Positions 1 to 11,800 of a stretch of DNA of 64,000 nt are shown in pieces (position 1 is the first letter of the stretch; the number at the start of each line of letters is the position of its first letter). The notes under the pieces were generated by a model. The model did no database searches. It worked only from the letters and a program-made list of their open reading frames with translations, and was not told the origin of the DNA. This DNA comes from Alligator mississippiensis (taxonomy: Eukaryota; Chordata; Crocodylia; Alligatoridae), in assembly GCF_030867095.1 (NCBI RefSeq), contig NC_081825.1:46056501-46120500 (forward strand). The letters are read 5' to 3'. Position numbers and translations under genes: made by a program.

Positions 1-496
1 ATGCTAACCTCAATCTCTAGGACAGTAAAGTGTATTTAAAAAAAAGATCCCCAACCATTCAAAGAAGACAGATGATCTTTGCTAGGGATTCTATATTGAA
101 CTAAAAGGAATGGAAAGAATGTTCTGCAAAATGCCAGCAGACAACAGGATAATACAATGTTTTCTTTAATCCATATGTGAGATACAGCCTAAAGCATAGT
201 TAGTCATCTTTAGTCACACACTGGTAATGGTGAATTTCAGCACTAATGACAAATCTTTTATGTGATGTGTGTAAAATTATAGATTATTCCAGGGAACTCA
301 GAAAGCTGCTGAAAGAAAAAAAAAATCACATTGATCTTCCAGAGGATCCTTGCTGTCTTGTGAGCAAAGACAGAAGGAAGAAGTGAAATATTGGCTAGGT
401 AAGTGGTAAAAAAATAAGTGTTCATTAAACACAGATTAATCAAAATGTTAAAGGACACAATGAGGAAAAAAATCATGCTTATATGTATATATTTAC
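1..496. other. AT-rich background, nothing recognised
   Basis: No gene, repeat family or structured RNA is recognisable. The open frames are short and AT-driven. Confidence 0.5.
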
Positions 497-1247
497 TAGG
501 GCTGTGGCGAAATTTCACTGGCAGTTTTGTTGCGACACTGTTTTGACTCATTTTGAGCGTGAAACAGCAAAATCAAAATGAAACAGAGAACTTCAAAACA
601 GCATCGAAATGAAACAAGGTAAGTTGAAATGTTTCAAAATTTTCAAAACATTTCCAGTTTCAAAGCTCAGGCTGGGCTTGCCTGCAGGGAAACAGAAATT
701 AAAGAAAGGGGAGGGAGGGGGAAGAGGGGGAAGGAGCGGTCTCATTATTGACTGTATTGATTGCCAGTGACTGTCATCCTTCCCTGAGGTCCCTTCCAAT
801 CCCAGTACTCTCGGGGAGAGATGGAAAAACTGCATAAAAGGCAGCGTTGTTTGAACTGCCCTGCTTTCTGCTTTGGTGTGAGTTGAGTGAGGGCACACCT
901 TAACATATACACAGCATCACCCACCCATGTCACGAGTTTTGCCTATCAACAGTTAGAGGTGCAGGGCCACAGAACCCAGACTTCCCCTAATCCTATCTTC
1001 TTGACAGCTGGCAGGATTCGTGGCCACAGCAGGGCCTAGCAGGCCTGCAGTTTTCACCACTCTGTGCCCCAAGACAGACACGATCCCATAAGCACCCATG
1101 TCATGAGTTTTGCCTGTCAGCAGCCAGAGGTACAGGGCCCCAAAAGCCCTTCTGCACCTTACAAAATGAAATTCGAAATGAAACGCTGTTCCATCGAAAT
1201 GTCAAAATGCAAGTCGAAATGAAATGGTGCCATTTCACACAGCCCTG
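497..1247. mobile_element. Non-autonomous hAT-like element, GGGCTGTG family
   Basis: The ends are inverted: TAGGGCTGTG on the left and CACAGCCCTG on the right. Both subterminal zones are packed with GAAATGAAAC/TTTCAAAA-type short motifs, as in hAT elements where the transposase binds. The flanks TATTTAC and TATTCTAC resemble a decayed 8 bp target duplication. The interior holds a direct duplication of about 60 bp (near 919-980 and 1095-1155, sharing CACCCATGTCAYGAGTTTTG). It has no transposase frame. The ends resemble those of the element at 39545. Confidence 0.7.
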
Positions 1248-1582
1248 TATTCTACAAGCAAATAATGTAGTAATGAAAAGCTAATTTCAAAAAGCTGAAA
1301 ACAACTACAGGTCAAATAAATCTGAAAAAAAAATTTAAACAGAAAAAAAATATTAATGATATTTTGGAATGCTTTAAGAAGACTTTAATAGAAGTCTAGA
1401 AAATCAGTTTTATCCTCAAGGAAAAGGCCACCCTAACTGAAAAAATGCTTGGTCTGGAGGGGGAGTGAAAATAGATGTAAAGTAACATAATAAGAAATGG
1501 AAAAGATAAGAGCTTGATAGTAGTAAATATAAACATATAGTTAATATAACAGTGAATTGATAAGGAAAGCAAAGGACAGAAG
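1248..1582. other. AT-rich background
   Basis: A-rich sequence with no recognisable gene or repeat. Confidence 0.45.
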
Positions 1583-1978
1583 TAGGGAGTTACCAAATAC
1601 ATAGTGAAAGTGGGGCACGCAGTATCTCCTGTTTTTCATGTTCCTCTGTGTGCCCCTTCACCGCTGATTGGTGTAGGGGCCTGACTTGCAGTTTGTTCCT
1701 GATTGGTGAGGAGGTGAAAACAGTGGTTTTAAATATGGTTCTGTTTTTGCCTCCCAACACCGATTGGCTGAGGGGCCCTGGCAGCCCTGATGCTTGTTGC
1801 TGACTGGTGTGCTGCTGAATGCCATGTTTAAAACTGGTTTTTGCTTCACTGCTGATCAGGAGGGAGTAGTGGGGCCCCTGTGCCAATCAATGCTGGGAGG
1901 AAGGGCACATGGGGAAACATGAAAGAGTAAAGAAGATGCTGTGCACCTCACTTTCATCATGTATTTGGTAGGACCCTA
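1583..1978. mobile_element. Non-autonomous hAT element with internal GATTGG repeats
   Basis: The left end is TAGGGAGTTACCAAATACAT. The right end, reverse-complemented, is TAGGGTCCTACCAAATACAT, so the terminal inverted repeats are about 30 bp. The flanks GACAGAAG and GGCAGAAC match at 6 of 8 positions, as expected for an aged 8 bp target duplication. The interior repeats a GATTGGTG...GGGGCCCTG motif several times. It shares the stretch around TTTTAAATATG with the 58532 element, so both are copies of one family. No coding capacity. Confidence 0.75.
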
Positions 1979-3249
1979 GGCAGAACAAATACATTTAAAA
2001 AACAAAACAAAAAACAATTGCCAATAGAATTAAAATCAATTAGAAGGAATATTTAAATTTTATTGTAAATCAAAGGACTCCTTATAATAGTAGTGGTTCA
2101 TTACTATATAAAAGTGTTAGGAATACTAGTAATAATGCATAGTATGTAAATGCCAGTTTTTAATCATGGTAGCTCATCCACACATTCCTTTACAAGGCCA
2201 GCATGGAAACCAGCTCTGTTGTGGGCATCTCAGTTACCAGATTCCTTCCCCACATTCATACTTCTGCTATTGAAGAATGAAGCTATTTATATGGCTTGCA
2301 GTTTCATCTTAATGAAATTGAAAACTGAGCTAGATGAAGCAGTATATATCAGGCTAGTCCCTGTGCTATTCCATTGGCTCCAGTTGGATGAAATAGAAAG
2401 TAAGTCAACAGATTATTTGGCCCAACATTTCTTTGGCATTTTGTTACTTTACTGCTTAATTCTCCTTTTTTGTGAGGGTGGAAGTGAGGGAAAAGCAGTA
2501 TTTTACTTTAAATTATAGTATGTTGTATGGTAGTGAAGTGCTTTATAAGATGCTGAGTTAAATTACTTCATGCTGCTGGCATTATTATTCAGTATCATGT
2601 ATTATTTATAGTATTAGCTTACATATGTTGAAGTATATCATACATCAGTAAGTCCTGGGTTGGCTGTCAGCTAAGGTTGTTTAAAGGGGAGAGTTTTTCC
2701 TTACTTCAAGTAAAGTGAACTTAAAAAACCCTGGAATAAAATCTTTTTGTTGTTTCCTTTAATGATCAGAACTAAATTGTAGGTTCCAAAAATGTCTCTT
2801 CAAGAAATGTGAAGAGAATTAAGTAGAAAATAAGATATTATAACAATAACAGATAAAATAGAGGATACCCTTTCTTTACAGTGCTGCTTCTGATTTCTGC
2901 TGCTTGACTTTAGTAAAGATACAGCAAAGATTAACGAGATCCAGGGAAGGGCAACAAATACGATTAATGATATGCCAAGCTGTGCATAGAATAAGAGATT
3001 ACACAGACAAGGTAATAAGAGAAACAAGAATTAGTAGGAACTTGAGTAAGTATTTAGACTGCTGAAAGTCACATGCAAAATGCTCACTTTCTTCTTTTAC
3101 CCCCAACAAAAAAGAGTTAATGAAATTCAAGGGCACCACATTTAAGACTAACGCAACACACATTTCTTTATTAAGTAACAGTTTAAATGTTAAGGATTAA
3201 GATCTAGCTTCCTTGAAATCAATGGGAATTTGGGGGGCAGTGAAAAATC
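1979..3249. other. AT-rich background; possible CR1 scrap near 2935-2980
   Basis: Mostly anonymous AT-rich DNA. The stretch GATCCAGGGAAGGGCAACAA near 2940 resembles the part of CR1 coding sequence seen in older copies, but it is too short to be sure. The 122-codon frame at 2150-2518 shows no domain, signal peptide or repeat and is probably chance. Confidence 0.35.
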
Positions 3250-4006
3250 AGTGGGCGCATCTATACATGATGTTTCCTGGGTGTGTCTACACATGACACT
3301 ACATCACTGTAGCAACACGCTACAGTGGCATAGTGTCTGTGGGAAAAAAAACAAACCATGATTCCCCTGCTACGTCACTATAGCAATGCTCTCACTTGGT
3401 ATGGTGCTTTGCTATGGTGGCACAGCAGCTAAAAATAACCATATGCTGCTGGCATGGCACAGTGCAACTGTTAGTACTCCAACATTTAGTACTTCCAAAA
3501 GGAAGTACTGAATTATGGCAACAATGGCACCATAGGGGCACATGTAGACACCCCCACTGAGGAGTTGCCTAATTAGCTCCACACTAATGTCTCAGTGTCT
3601 ACATGTGTTGGTTTATTAGGCTGCAGCAAACTAAGAAACACTGCTGCAGGTTAGGACTTGTAAACACAAGTACCATCCTGTGGCAGCATTATGTAGTGTA
3701 GTATAGCCACAATGCATGTGAAGATGCTGACAGGGCTGGCTACTGCACTAGGGTGCTTCCGTAAGGGGGTTGCCTGCCAGCTAGCCCCACACTGGAGCCC
3801 CAGCCAATTCCTCTGCAGCACACTGAGCCAGATTGGGAGAGCCCTGGGCTGGCAGGCTGAACCCCTGGGCAGTTCTGACCCTATTCAACATGTTGTGGTT
3901 CCAGGTGCATGTGCAAATGCAGTGCCCAGGAGCAATAAACTTTGGGGCAAACTGCACTGCAGTTAATTCAATCAAATTAGTTAAATGAGTACATGCACCC
4001 AGTGAG
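3250..4006. mobile_element. Nested TIR elements (GTCTACACATG family)
   Basis: An inner unit, about 3279-3555, starts GGGTGTGTCTACACATG and ends CACATGTAGACACCCCC, a clear terminal inverted repeat. The sequence outside it begins GTGGGCGCATCTATACATG and ends near 4000 with CATGCACCCAGTGAG, which may be the ends of an older host element. The interior is rich in CACTGTAGCAAC-like inverted motifs also present at 22530-22757. Boundaries of the outer unit are uncertain. Confidence 0.5.
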
Positions 4007-5745
4007 ACCAAGATTTTACTTAAGGAATTTTTTGACACATTGAAAGAACTTCTGAAGATGAATTAACAATATTACTGCCTCTATTTATTCATTTCTAATA
4101 AGAAATGTGTTTTTAACTTACTGACACACTGTTGCAATTCCCACCCTTATATAATTATATTACTGGGTAACAGGATGAATACCTTGAACAATGCTACTTC
4201 AAACAGTCAGGCATTCACAAATAATCTATAAATATTACAGTGCTAGAAAGCCAAATGTCATCTTCTAGTGGTAGTTCAGTGGTTCTTAAGAAACAAATGT
4301 TAAGAAGAGTATTCTCCACTTGTTCCAAGAATAAAAAATAAACTGAAGAAGACTGGGAGCTTGAAGAGCAATCATAAATATACTAAACTAGAGAACAAAT
4401 GTGTGTTTCTTCTTAGGGACTATGACAAGAAAGTCCAGTTCCTCATGGACTTTCATTGGAGAAAATGGTTTTGCCTTACCTTTATTGGGCAAGGATATAT
4501 TTCTTTGATCAATTTACAGTCACGCCAGTTATAATTAAATATCATTTTCCTGGGAGTTGAGCTGCAATATGTTCATGATGCTTGTGCTGTTGTTTACTTG
4601 TTCTAAAATAGCACAAGACCATCATTAACATTAATCCCATACAAATTACAGAGAAATAACAATATGGATGATCATGACTCATTGGTATGGGATTATCACC
4701 TGATTTCTCACAAGGATCAAGCAGTGTTTTCCTACATACTTATGTGGTATGCATGCATTGAAGGAAGCATTTATTTTCTACAAAATCCTCTGTTATTAAC
4801 CACAGACAAAAGCAGATGGAGCAATTAGCTAACCTGGCAGATCATCTTCTATATTACAACATACATAAACAAATCTATGTACCTAATAACCTGAGATTTT
4901 GTTGCCATATTGTCGTCAATGTTGGTTTTGTTCATGTGTAGGTTTCCAAGACTGGGCTTTCATGTGTGCTGAATCTTTTCACTTAGCCAGATTCATCAGG
5001 AGAAAATGTTCTTATTTCATATTTTAAAGAATAAATAACATCTGAATTAAATATTTATCTACTTTTGACTCAACAAATAGTTGCAGTAATAATTTTTTTC
5101 TATATTAAAAAAATTAGTTCAGTAATTCATAAATATCAAATTATGTTATTCAAATACACCCCTAAGAGTTGCAATGCAGTTAGGAATACCACTGGTACTA
5201 TTTATTAAAGTGCCAAGTAAGCAAAATAGCAAACAGGAATGGGATTCATCTGTAAAACCTTGACAAAAAAAAAAAAAAAGAATTAATAGAGTTATTTGCT
5301 TATATTCAGTTGAGCCTTATGTTATGAACTATAAAAGGGATTTACATTCATGACTTAGGGTGGAATTCTCTTTCACTCTGTGAGTCAAAATAACAGATTT
5401 CTAGCCATAGCCCAGGCCATTGTACACTTAAGGCAGGTAAGCCTGCACTTGTACACTATGCACTGGCCACATACACACTCAGCTACATACATTTATACCT
5501 TAGAAAAAGTCCCAGAAAAAAATGATAGTGGGGAGGAGGAGGCACTTCCCATGTTTTAATCACAGTGGTTTTCCTTTTTTGTGTGTCCTTGTGATAAGAT
5601 ACATAGCAGAATTGGGAGACTTATTGGAATCTGACAGAGCTCCACCATAAGCCCTTCTGTTCTGGCCTTGAACTTGTAACTTCTGGGGTGTTACCATGTG
5701 CCTTATTGTCTGTGCCCCACAACCACAATACCTAAGTAATAGGGA
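4007..5745. other. AT-rich background
   Basis: No gene or classified repeat seen. Contains an A-run at about 5265-5278. Confidence 0.4.
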
Positions 5746-5749
5746 ATAC

Positions 5750-5882
5750 TTACTCAGGAATCTGGAGACATGGGTTGTAGCTGCCCTCACCAAGAGGCTA
5801 AAATCCATTTTTTTCTGACTTCCCAAGCAGAGAACTCTAACCACTGCACTAGAAGACAAACAGTATCCAGGCTACTCTTCAC
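5750..5882 (-). repeat. Possible tRNA-derived SINE remnant
   Basis: On the minus strand the sequence runs AGTGCAGTGGTTAGAGTTCT, then a GGGAAGTC stretch and an ACCCATGTCTCCAGATTC stretch. This resembles the tRNA-like head of MIR/CORE-type SINEs (GTGGTTAGAGC ... TCAAATCC). It is strongly decayed, and the tail is not clear. Confidence 0.4.
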
Positions 5883-8609
5883 ACTACCTTTTTAAGCTAA
5901 GCTATCACTCCTTGTTTTTAATATTCTTCAGCTAAAATGGGTGGAGGGCACTGGAAAAGATTCTGCCAAATCAGGACCAAGGCTCCAGTCTAGAACATGA
6001 AGTCTGGTTTTTTTCAGACCTTTAGAGACTGCACTGAGCCACATACTCTCCTGCATGTTTGCTTCCACCTTTAAACCTAATACCGATTCCCCTTAAAAAA
6101 ATCATTAAAAATAAAATGATATAAGGCTTGATAGCACTAAATATGTTGAGTAAGAAAGTACTGTATTTACATTGCACCAGATTTACTGTTTTGGTCTCAG
6201 TAATTTATATCATGCTGTACAAAGTTTCATTTATTTTTTATTTGTATTTTCACAGGCAGCTGATTCACCCTTCAGAGATCATGACTCTTTTGTGCTAAGC
6301 ATTGTACAGATGATATAAAAAAGAAAAACACTCATTTACTCCAAAGCTTACATGAAACTACTTGTAAAGTGCTATTTAACATGAATAAAGCTAAAAAATT
6401 CCGCTGGTCTGTAAATGTATGGGTTGCAATTGCACAATTAAAATCCTTACCTCTATAAGGTAAGACTTTTTTCCTTTGACAACCATATAATTATATACTG
6501 CATTAGCAATTATAAAGGAGCATAATGTTTATGGATAACACAAATATGGAGAGTGGGTTACAAAGAATAAGACCCACAGCTCTCACTTTTAATAAAATAA
6601 AATAGTGCAGTACCTAAATGGACACAGAGCATCATATTATTTTGCACAGTTACAAAGAACCACATGTTTTTACAGACAAAGGACTGTATTGCCCTTGATT
6701 CATAGAGGAAATTGCCATTGATAGCAGGGGAACTGCTGTTTTCAGGTTGAGGGCATGTTATGGACCAAAGTGCTATTGGGGGTCAGCCATGTGTTTAGTT
6801 CTTTTTCAGTTCCTTTTTCTTGTCTTTTGTCTCCTTTCTGTGAATCGCAGTCCTTTGAGATGGGAAAACATGTTTTTAGGGCTCTGTAAGTATAAAATAC
6901 TCAGATTTTGAACAGTCTTATTCCAGGATGCAAATTCCTTTTCTCAGTGAACATAAAAATTGGAAATGTAAGTACTGAATGAATTAAGGTCCTCCATCAA
7001 TATTGTTAAAATGCTGTGCTAATTGGAAGATTAGAAATCACATAAGAAGATGTCCCATAAAAACACTTTTCCCCCTGATAACTATAGTCCCTTTCCTTAT
7101 CAGGAGAATTTTAGGCCAACAAACAGTTCAACTCCAATGAGTTCACTTAAAAACTATGGAATGATCAGCAACAGAGGAAACTGGGGATAACGACCTACCA
7201 AGCAGTACATATTTTCGGTCAAAACCAGAAAGTTTGGCCGCGCATTCCTTCTTGTATCTTTAAAGGGGAAAAACACAAGAAAGCTATTGTGTCTTCCATC
7301 ACAGACACATAATGCATGAGATGTGACTAAGTTCCATCTGGATGAGCATCCAGCTTATAACAATCTCAGAAAAGCATACAGCTATCTCAAAAAAGCCTCA
7401 GGTTTGTTTGTAAAGCCCAAAGCTTTTCTGAGATTTGTTTTCTCAGGTCTGTTTGTCACAAACCTCCAGCTTTTCCAGAGATTGTTACATGATATGTGTT
7501 GTGTCACAGAACCAGATTTAAGCTGGGTTTCTACAGATAACTCCGAAAACATGAACTCAATAATGGATATTCATTTCACTGCAGTGGTGAAAGCTCTCAC
7601 ATAATTGTTTCAGAAGTTTGAGGGGCTGCTTTCATGTTAAAAGAAAGTTTTGGTTTAACTCTTTGAAGCTTATATATATGTATATACAAACACACACACA
7701 CACACATGCACAGACACACACTTCATACCAGCTTGTTTTCCTTTTAAAGCTACATATTCTACTAATTATAATTAAAAAAAAAAAAAATCCTAACTGGACG
7801 AAGCTCTAAAAGTAATTTTTAAATATATAAATGCTAACAAGTTTCAGCCTTAACATTGCTAAAAAGCATGTATTATTTAAATGAACTCCCATAAGATATT
7901 GCATATATTTAATGTTGATTTTATATCCTATTTCTTATCTGAATGCCTTTGCCTAGTCTGTAATATCTAATTTTAAAAACATCTTCCTTTATGGAATCCT
8001 ATTGGTTTGGTTTATAATTATGATTTTCACTTTGCTCCAACTTGTATCCATAATTAAGTTAAATCTGCCTCTTAGTATAGATAGTAGGATAAATTCAGTG
8101 CATTAATAAACTGACTACCTAATGAAGAAATTATGCTTTATTTTACCTTAATGTAAATACTAAATAACTAAATAAATGCCAACTTGGTAAACGCAGATTT
8201 AAATTAGTGAACAGATTTTGGCTAATCAGTATTATGGCTCAGTTCATATTTCTCAACCTATGAAACCTAACTAGCAGATGAGGGCATTTTTAATTTGTGA
8301 CAAAAGCATGAAATGGATGTGTGTTTCCCTAAATTATAGTCAAGACGCAGACAGTGCCAGGGTCCAATATAAAATATATTTTCCTCTGCTTGTCTACCTT
8401 GACATGAATCAAATGATATTTCTATCATTACTGCTTCTTGGTTGATGGTATGTTTATGGTATATGCTGCTCTGTTTACTTCTGTAGTAGGTGCCCCTAGG
8501 ATTACATTTACTGTAAATCCAAAATGCTGAAGTCGGCATTGACTATGTCTCTGAAAACATACCTTCAGGGAGCTTGCCTATCCTCAATGCTCAGAAGATT
8601 GATTTATAG
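5883..8609. other. AT-rich background with a TA/CA microsatellite
   Basis: No gene recognised. A (TA)n/(CA)n tract sits at 7671-7721. The 93-codon frame at 7323-7604 has no recognisable domain and is not supported as a gene. Confidence 0.4.
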
Positions 8610-8946
8610 CTTCAAGCTTAAGACACTGAAGTGGTCTGAAAGTAAGATGGCAAGCACAGGTGACATGTTAGGGCTTTGGGAGTGACATAACTGATGGGCT
8701 ACATGCTCTTTCAGTGCCCCCTGATGGGCAGCTCATGCAACCTAAAGAAAAAAGAGAGAGAGATTTCAGCGTACATTTCAACATATCTGCTGCTGAAATG
8801 TCTCATTTTCTTAGGTTGCATCAGCTGTCCATCAGGGGGCACTGAAAGAGCATTCAGTCCACCATTTATGTCACTCCCAGAGCCCTAACATGTCACTTGT
8901 GCTTGCCATCTTACTTTCAGACCCCTTCAGAGTTTTATGCTTGAAG
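8610..8946. mobile_element. Foldback MITE with 140 bp arms
   Basis: The left arm (8610-8752) and the right arm (8805-8946) are inverted copies about 90% alike by hand alignment. They share TTTCAGTGCCCCCTGATGG, CATGTTAGGGCT and AAGTAAGATGGCAAGCAC. The roughly 50 bp centre carries its own small hairpin (ATTTCAGC ... GCTGAAAT). A transcript would fold almost completely. There is no coding capacity, and I could not settle the target duplication. Confidence 0.75.
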
Positions 8947-9844
8947 TGGCACTGAAATATAAAGAGTAGGGTGAGCATAACACTTGTAAAAAGAGTCAAT
9001 TTAACTTTGGTTCCATATAATTTAGCAGGGCATGGAATAATGGGAAGTTTGGTTTGTTTTCTGCATACCTAACTGAAGAACAGGAAAAAAATATTTTGGA
9101 TCAACCCTTTCCAACACTGATTAAAAAAAAAAAAAAAAAAGAAACATTTCTTTTTGGGTACAACAAAACATGTCATTTTCTAAGGAGAGAAAGTAGAGAA
9201 AAACAAGGGCTAGACTGATAATACTGAAAGAAAATGATTTTTTTTCTTCTCCCCTTTTCTAGTAGTCAAAGTACTTATCCAAAAAGTGGGAAATTACAAT
9301 TCTCTTTTTAGTCTGAAGGAATAAACCCACATCCCACATTTCCTTTAGAGTGCCTTAACCATAAAGATACAGGGTATTGTGGTTTAGGAAAACTCTTAGT
9401 TCTACCTGGGCGATCTGTTCCACTTACATAATTAAATATTCCCCTGACTAGGTGCCCTGCTTCCCAGGTAAGTGTGTGGCCTGACATAGGAAATTTTGCC
9501 CTCTCTATTTAAATATTCACATATTCATTGCAAAAATGTAACAGGTCCAATAGGAGAGATTGAGACAGAACCTCTCAAGACTTCTCAATAGCTGGCAGGA
9601 CTTGTAACATCATATTTTTCAAAATATGTTACTGAAAACGATATTAATTATTAATATTTTAATGATGTTTAGTGCTGCAAAATTCTAGATTTTTATACAA
9701 CAGTCAGAAATATAACTACTATTACTTTGAATTATTACAATTCTAAGTGCTCTAATTCTGCAAATATTATAACACTTGCATACTTTTCCTCTCATTAGTA
9801 GTCCCTTTGAATTCAACAGGAGTAGGAACATGGATGAAATTATT

Positions 9845-9886
<42 letters not shown>

Positions 9887-10093
9887 ATTCATATATACTA
9901 TATGACTCATGGCAGGGATATCTTCCAAGGGGCTGGAAGATACACACCTCACAAACCACAACAGGGTGAGCCATGGCTCCCTTGAACTGTACATACATCC
10001 TCCCAGATTCCCCTCCCTGCAGCATTACATACCTATGACTACATACCAATACACTATGGGTACCTAATTAGATTAAATAATTAAGTAATTCAT
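8947..10093. other. AT-rich background with (CA)n at 9849-9885
   Basis: Contains an A-run near 9122-9140 and a clean CA dinucleotide repeat at 9849-9885. Nothing gene-like. Confidence 0.45.
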
Positions 10094-10320
10094 TAGAATG
10101 CTCTAGCATGCTGCAATGTCTTATGTATTCAGCAACCTGCATTTCAAAATGATGGTTGGGGCACTTTAACTAAAACTAATTTCTGGAGCTTTAAAACTCC
10201 CCTGTGGTCATTTTGAAACATGGGCCACTGAATACGCATGACATTGCGGCATTTTAATTAAAGTGGCTTTCTGGGAGCTGCTCTAATTAAAACACCTCCC
10301 CCACTCCCAGAGCACTCTAT
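10094..10320. mobile_element. Palindromic MITE, same family as 54200
   Basis: TGCTGCAATGTCTTATGTATTCAGC on the left pairs with the inverse of GAATACGCATGACATTGCGGCA on the right, giving an arm of about 48 bp at roughly 80% identity. The tail GCTCTAATTAAAACACCTCC, then CCCACTCCCAGAGCAC, matches the tail of the 54200 element. The ends carry AGARTGCTCT-like inverted motifs. Confidence 0.6.
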
Positions 10321-11432
10321 GTGCCTGTGTTCCTGTAACCTTCCCCCCCACTACTACACCAGGTGCCTGCTCGACCCCACTGCTGCACTGTGCACCTGTG
10401 ACTTGTCTCCCCAACCCCATTACACTATGAACCCCAGGTTCAGCCTCAACTCCTTACACTGCAACACTGCCCCTGCCCCTACCCTTGGGAAAGAGACAGA
10501 AAGTAGCAGTTACAGGAGGAATGGGAAGCCTGGTTGCTGTTATAGCTGGAGTAATAGAGGGAATGGCAGCTCAGCAGGACTCTACAGGTCACAAGGGGCT
10601 AGAAAGGGGTTACATTGAAGCCACCAGTTGGACATCCCTGCCTGGTGTTATACACAAACACACACATATGTGCACACATTTTGCTAACCTCATCACCAGA
10701 AGCAAACTTCCTATGGCCCAAACCACACCAAATGGATCCAGACCATGGCAGGACAAGAAATTTTAAACCTGCCAACACATCTCCACCACCCCCACAATAA
10801 ATAAATCCCACAATAGAACCAACACCATTATTGGATCTTATACCTGTATCTCCAGAAATGTTATATATATCATCCAGTGGACAAAATAACCTGATGTTAA
10901 ATAAGTAGGAGAAACCAAACAATAACTGCATACCAGAATGAACACGCACCAAAAATCCATCAAAGACAAAAATATCCAGTTACCTGTGGGTGAACACTTC
11001 TCACAAGAGAATCATTCTTTGTCCAATCAATCAGTTCTAATTCTCAAAGGGAATGTATAAAACACCTTTCAGAGACAAACCTACAAACTTCACTTTATAA
11101 ATCAACTGAATATAAAAAATCATGTATTAAATATAGACATTGGATTTATGGCACATTACATCCTGACTGCCATCTGATAACCCTGGGTAACCTGCCTGAA
11201 GCTGACCAGCTACATTCCTTCATACATTTCCCCCCCCCTCCCCACCACATCTCTACCCATTGTCTCCCAAACTACAACTCATTTACATTTTCACAGACCT
11301 ACATATTGTAAATTAGCTTCTTTTCTACCTTGGAGAACACATAACACCCACAGGGTCTCCCTGGGGATTTTTATACATGCAAGCACCACAGCACTGAGTG
11401 ATTTGAAAAGCATCTGGCGCTATGTTGCTTGC
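10321..11432. other. Anonymous DNA with a short CA repeat near 10650
   Basis: Slightly C-rich at 10320-10480, then AT-rich. The overlapping frames here lack domains. No gene or classified repeat recognised. Confidence 0.35.
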
Positions 11433-11580
11433 AGTTGTATAAGTGATGAAATGCACGTCACCACTGAGAAAATGGCAGTGGCATGCTGTTGAACTAAAAC
11501 ACATAGAAGGTGCTTCAGTTTAAAAGCACGCTACCACCATTTTCTGTATGCCTATGTGCATTTTGCTACTTATCTAACTC
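11433..11580. mobile_element. Palindromic MITE
   Basis: The arm starting ATAAGTGATGAAATGCAC on the left faces GTGCATTTTGCTACTTAT on the right. The inverted match continues inward through AGAAAATGG and TTGAACTAAA for about 65 bp each side. Its make-up resembles the palindromes at 10094 and 54200. Confidence 0.6.
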
Positions 11581-11689
11581 CATGTGGTGCAGCATGGCGT
11601 GTATCAGCTTGTGTGCAGAGAAGATTTGATTAATTGAGTCTGCGCTGAAGTGGAGGATCTCAGGCACACCATGGGACAATATAGTGTAC

Positions 11690-11800
11690 ATAAATGCCTC
11701 CTATGCCTGAAGAAGTGTGTTTGTACCCGAAAGCTTGCAAAGAACATTTTTTTCCAAAAATTAAGTTGGGCCAATACAATACATCACATCTACCTAAATA
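11690..11800 (+). repeat. Penelope-type repeat tail with hammerhead-like core
   Basis: CTGAAGA at 11707-11713 and GAAA at 11729-11732 flank a short, decayed stem-loop, and GCTTGC follows. This is the CTGANGA / stem II / GAAA layout of a hammerhead ribozyme core. Hammerhead motifs are known from Penelope-like elements. The tail AAGTTGGGCCAATACAATAC matches the tail of the 44145 copy (TTGGTCTAATAAAAGGTATC). The Penelope link is inferred from that layout and from the 28297 copy. Confidence 0.55.
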
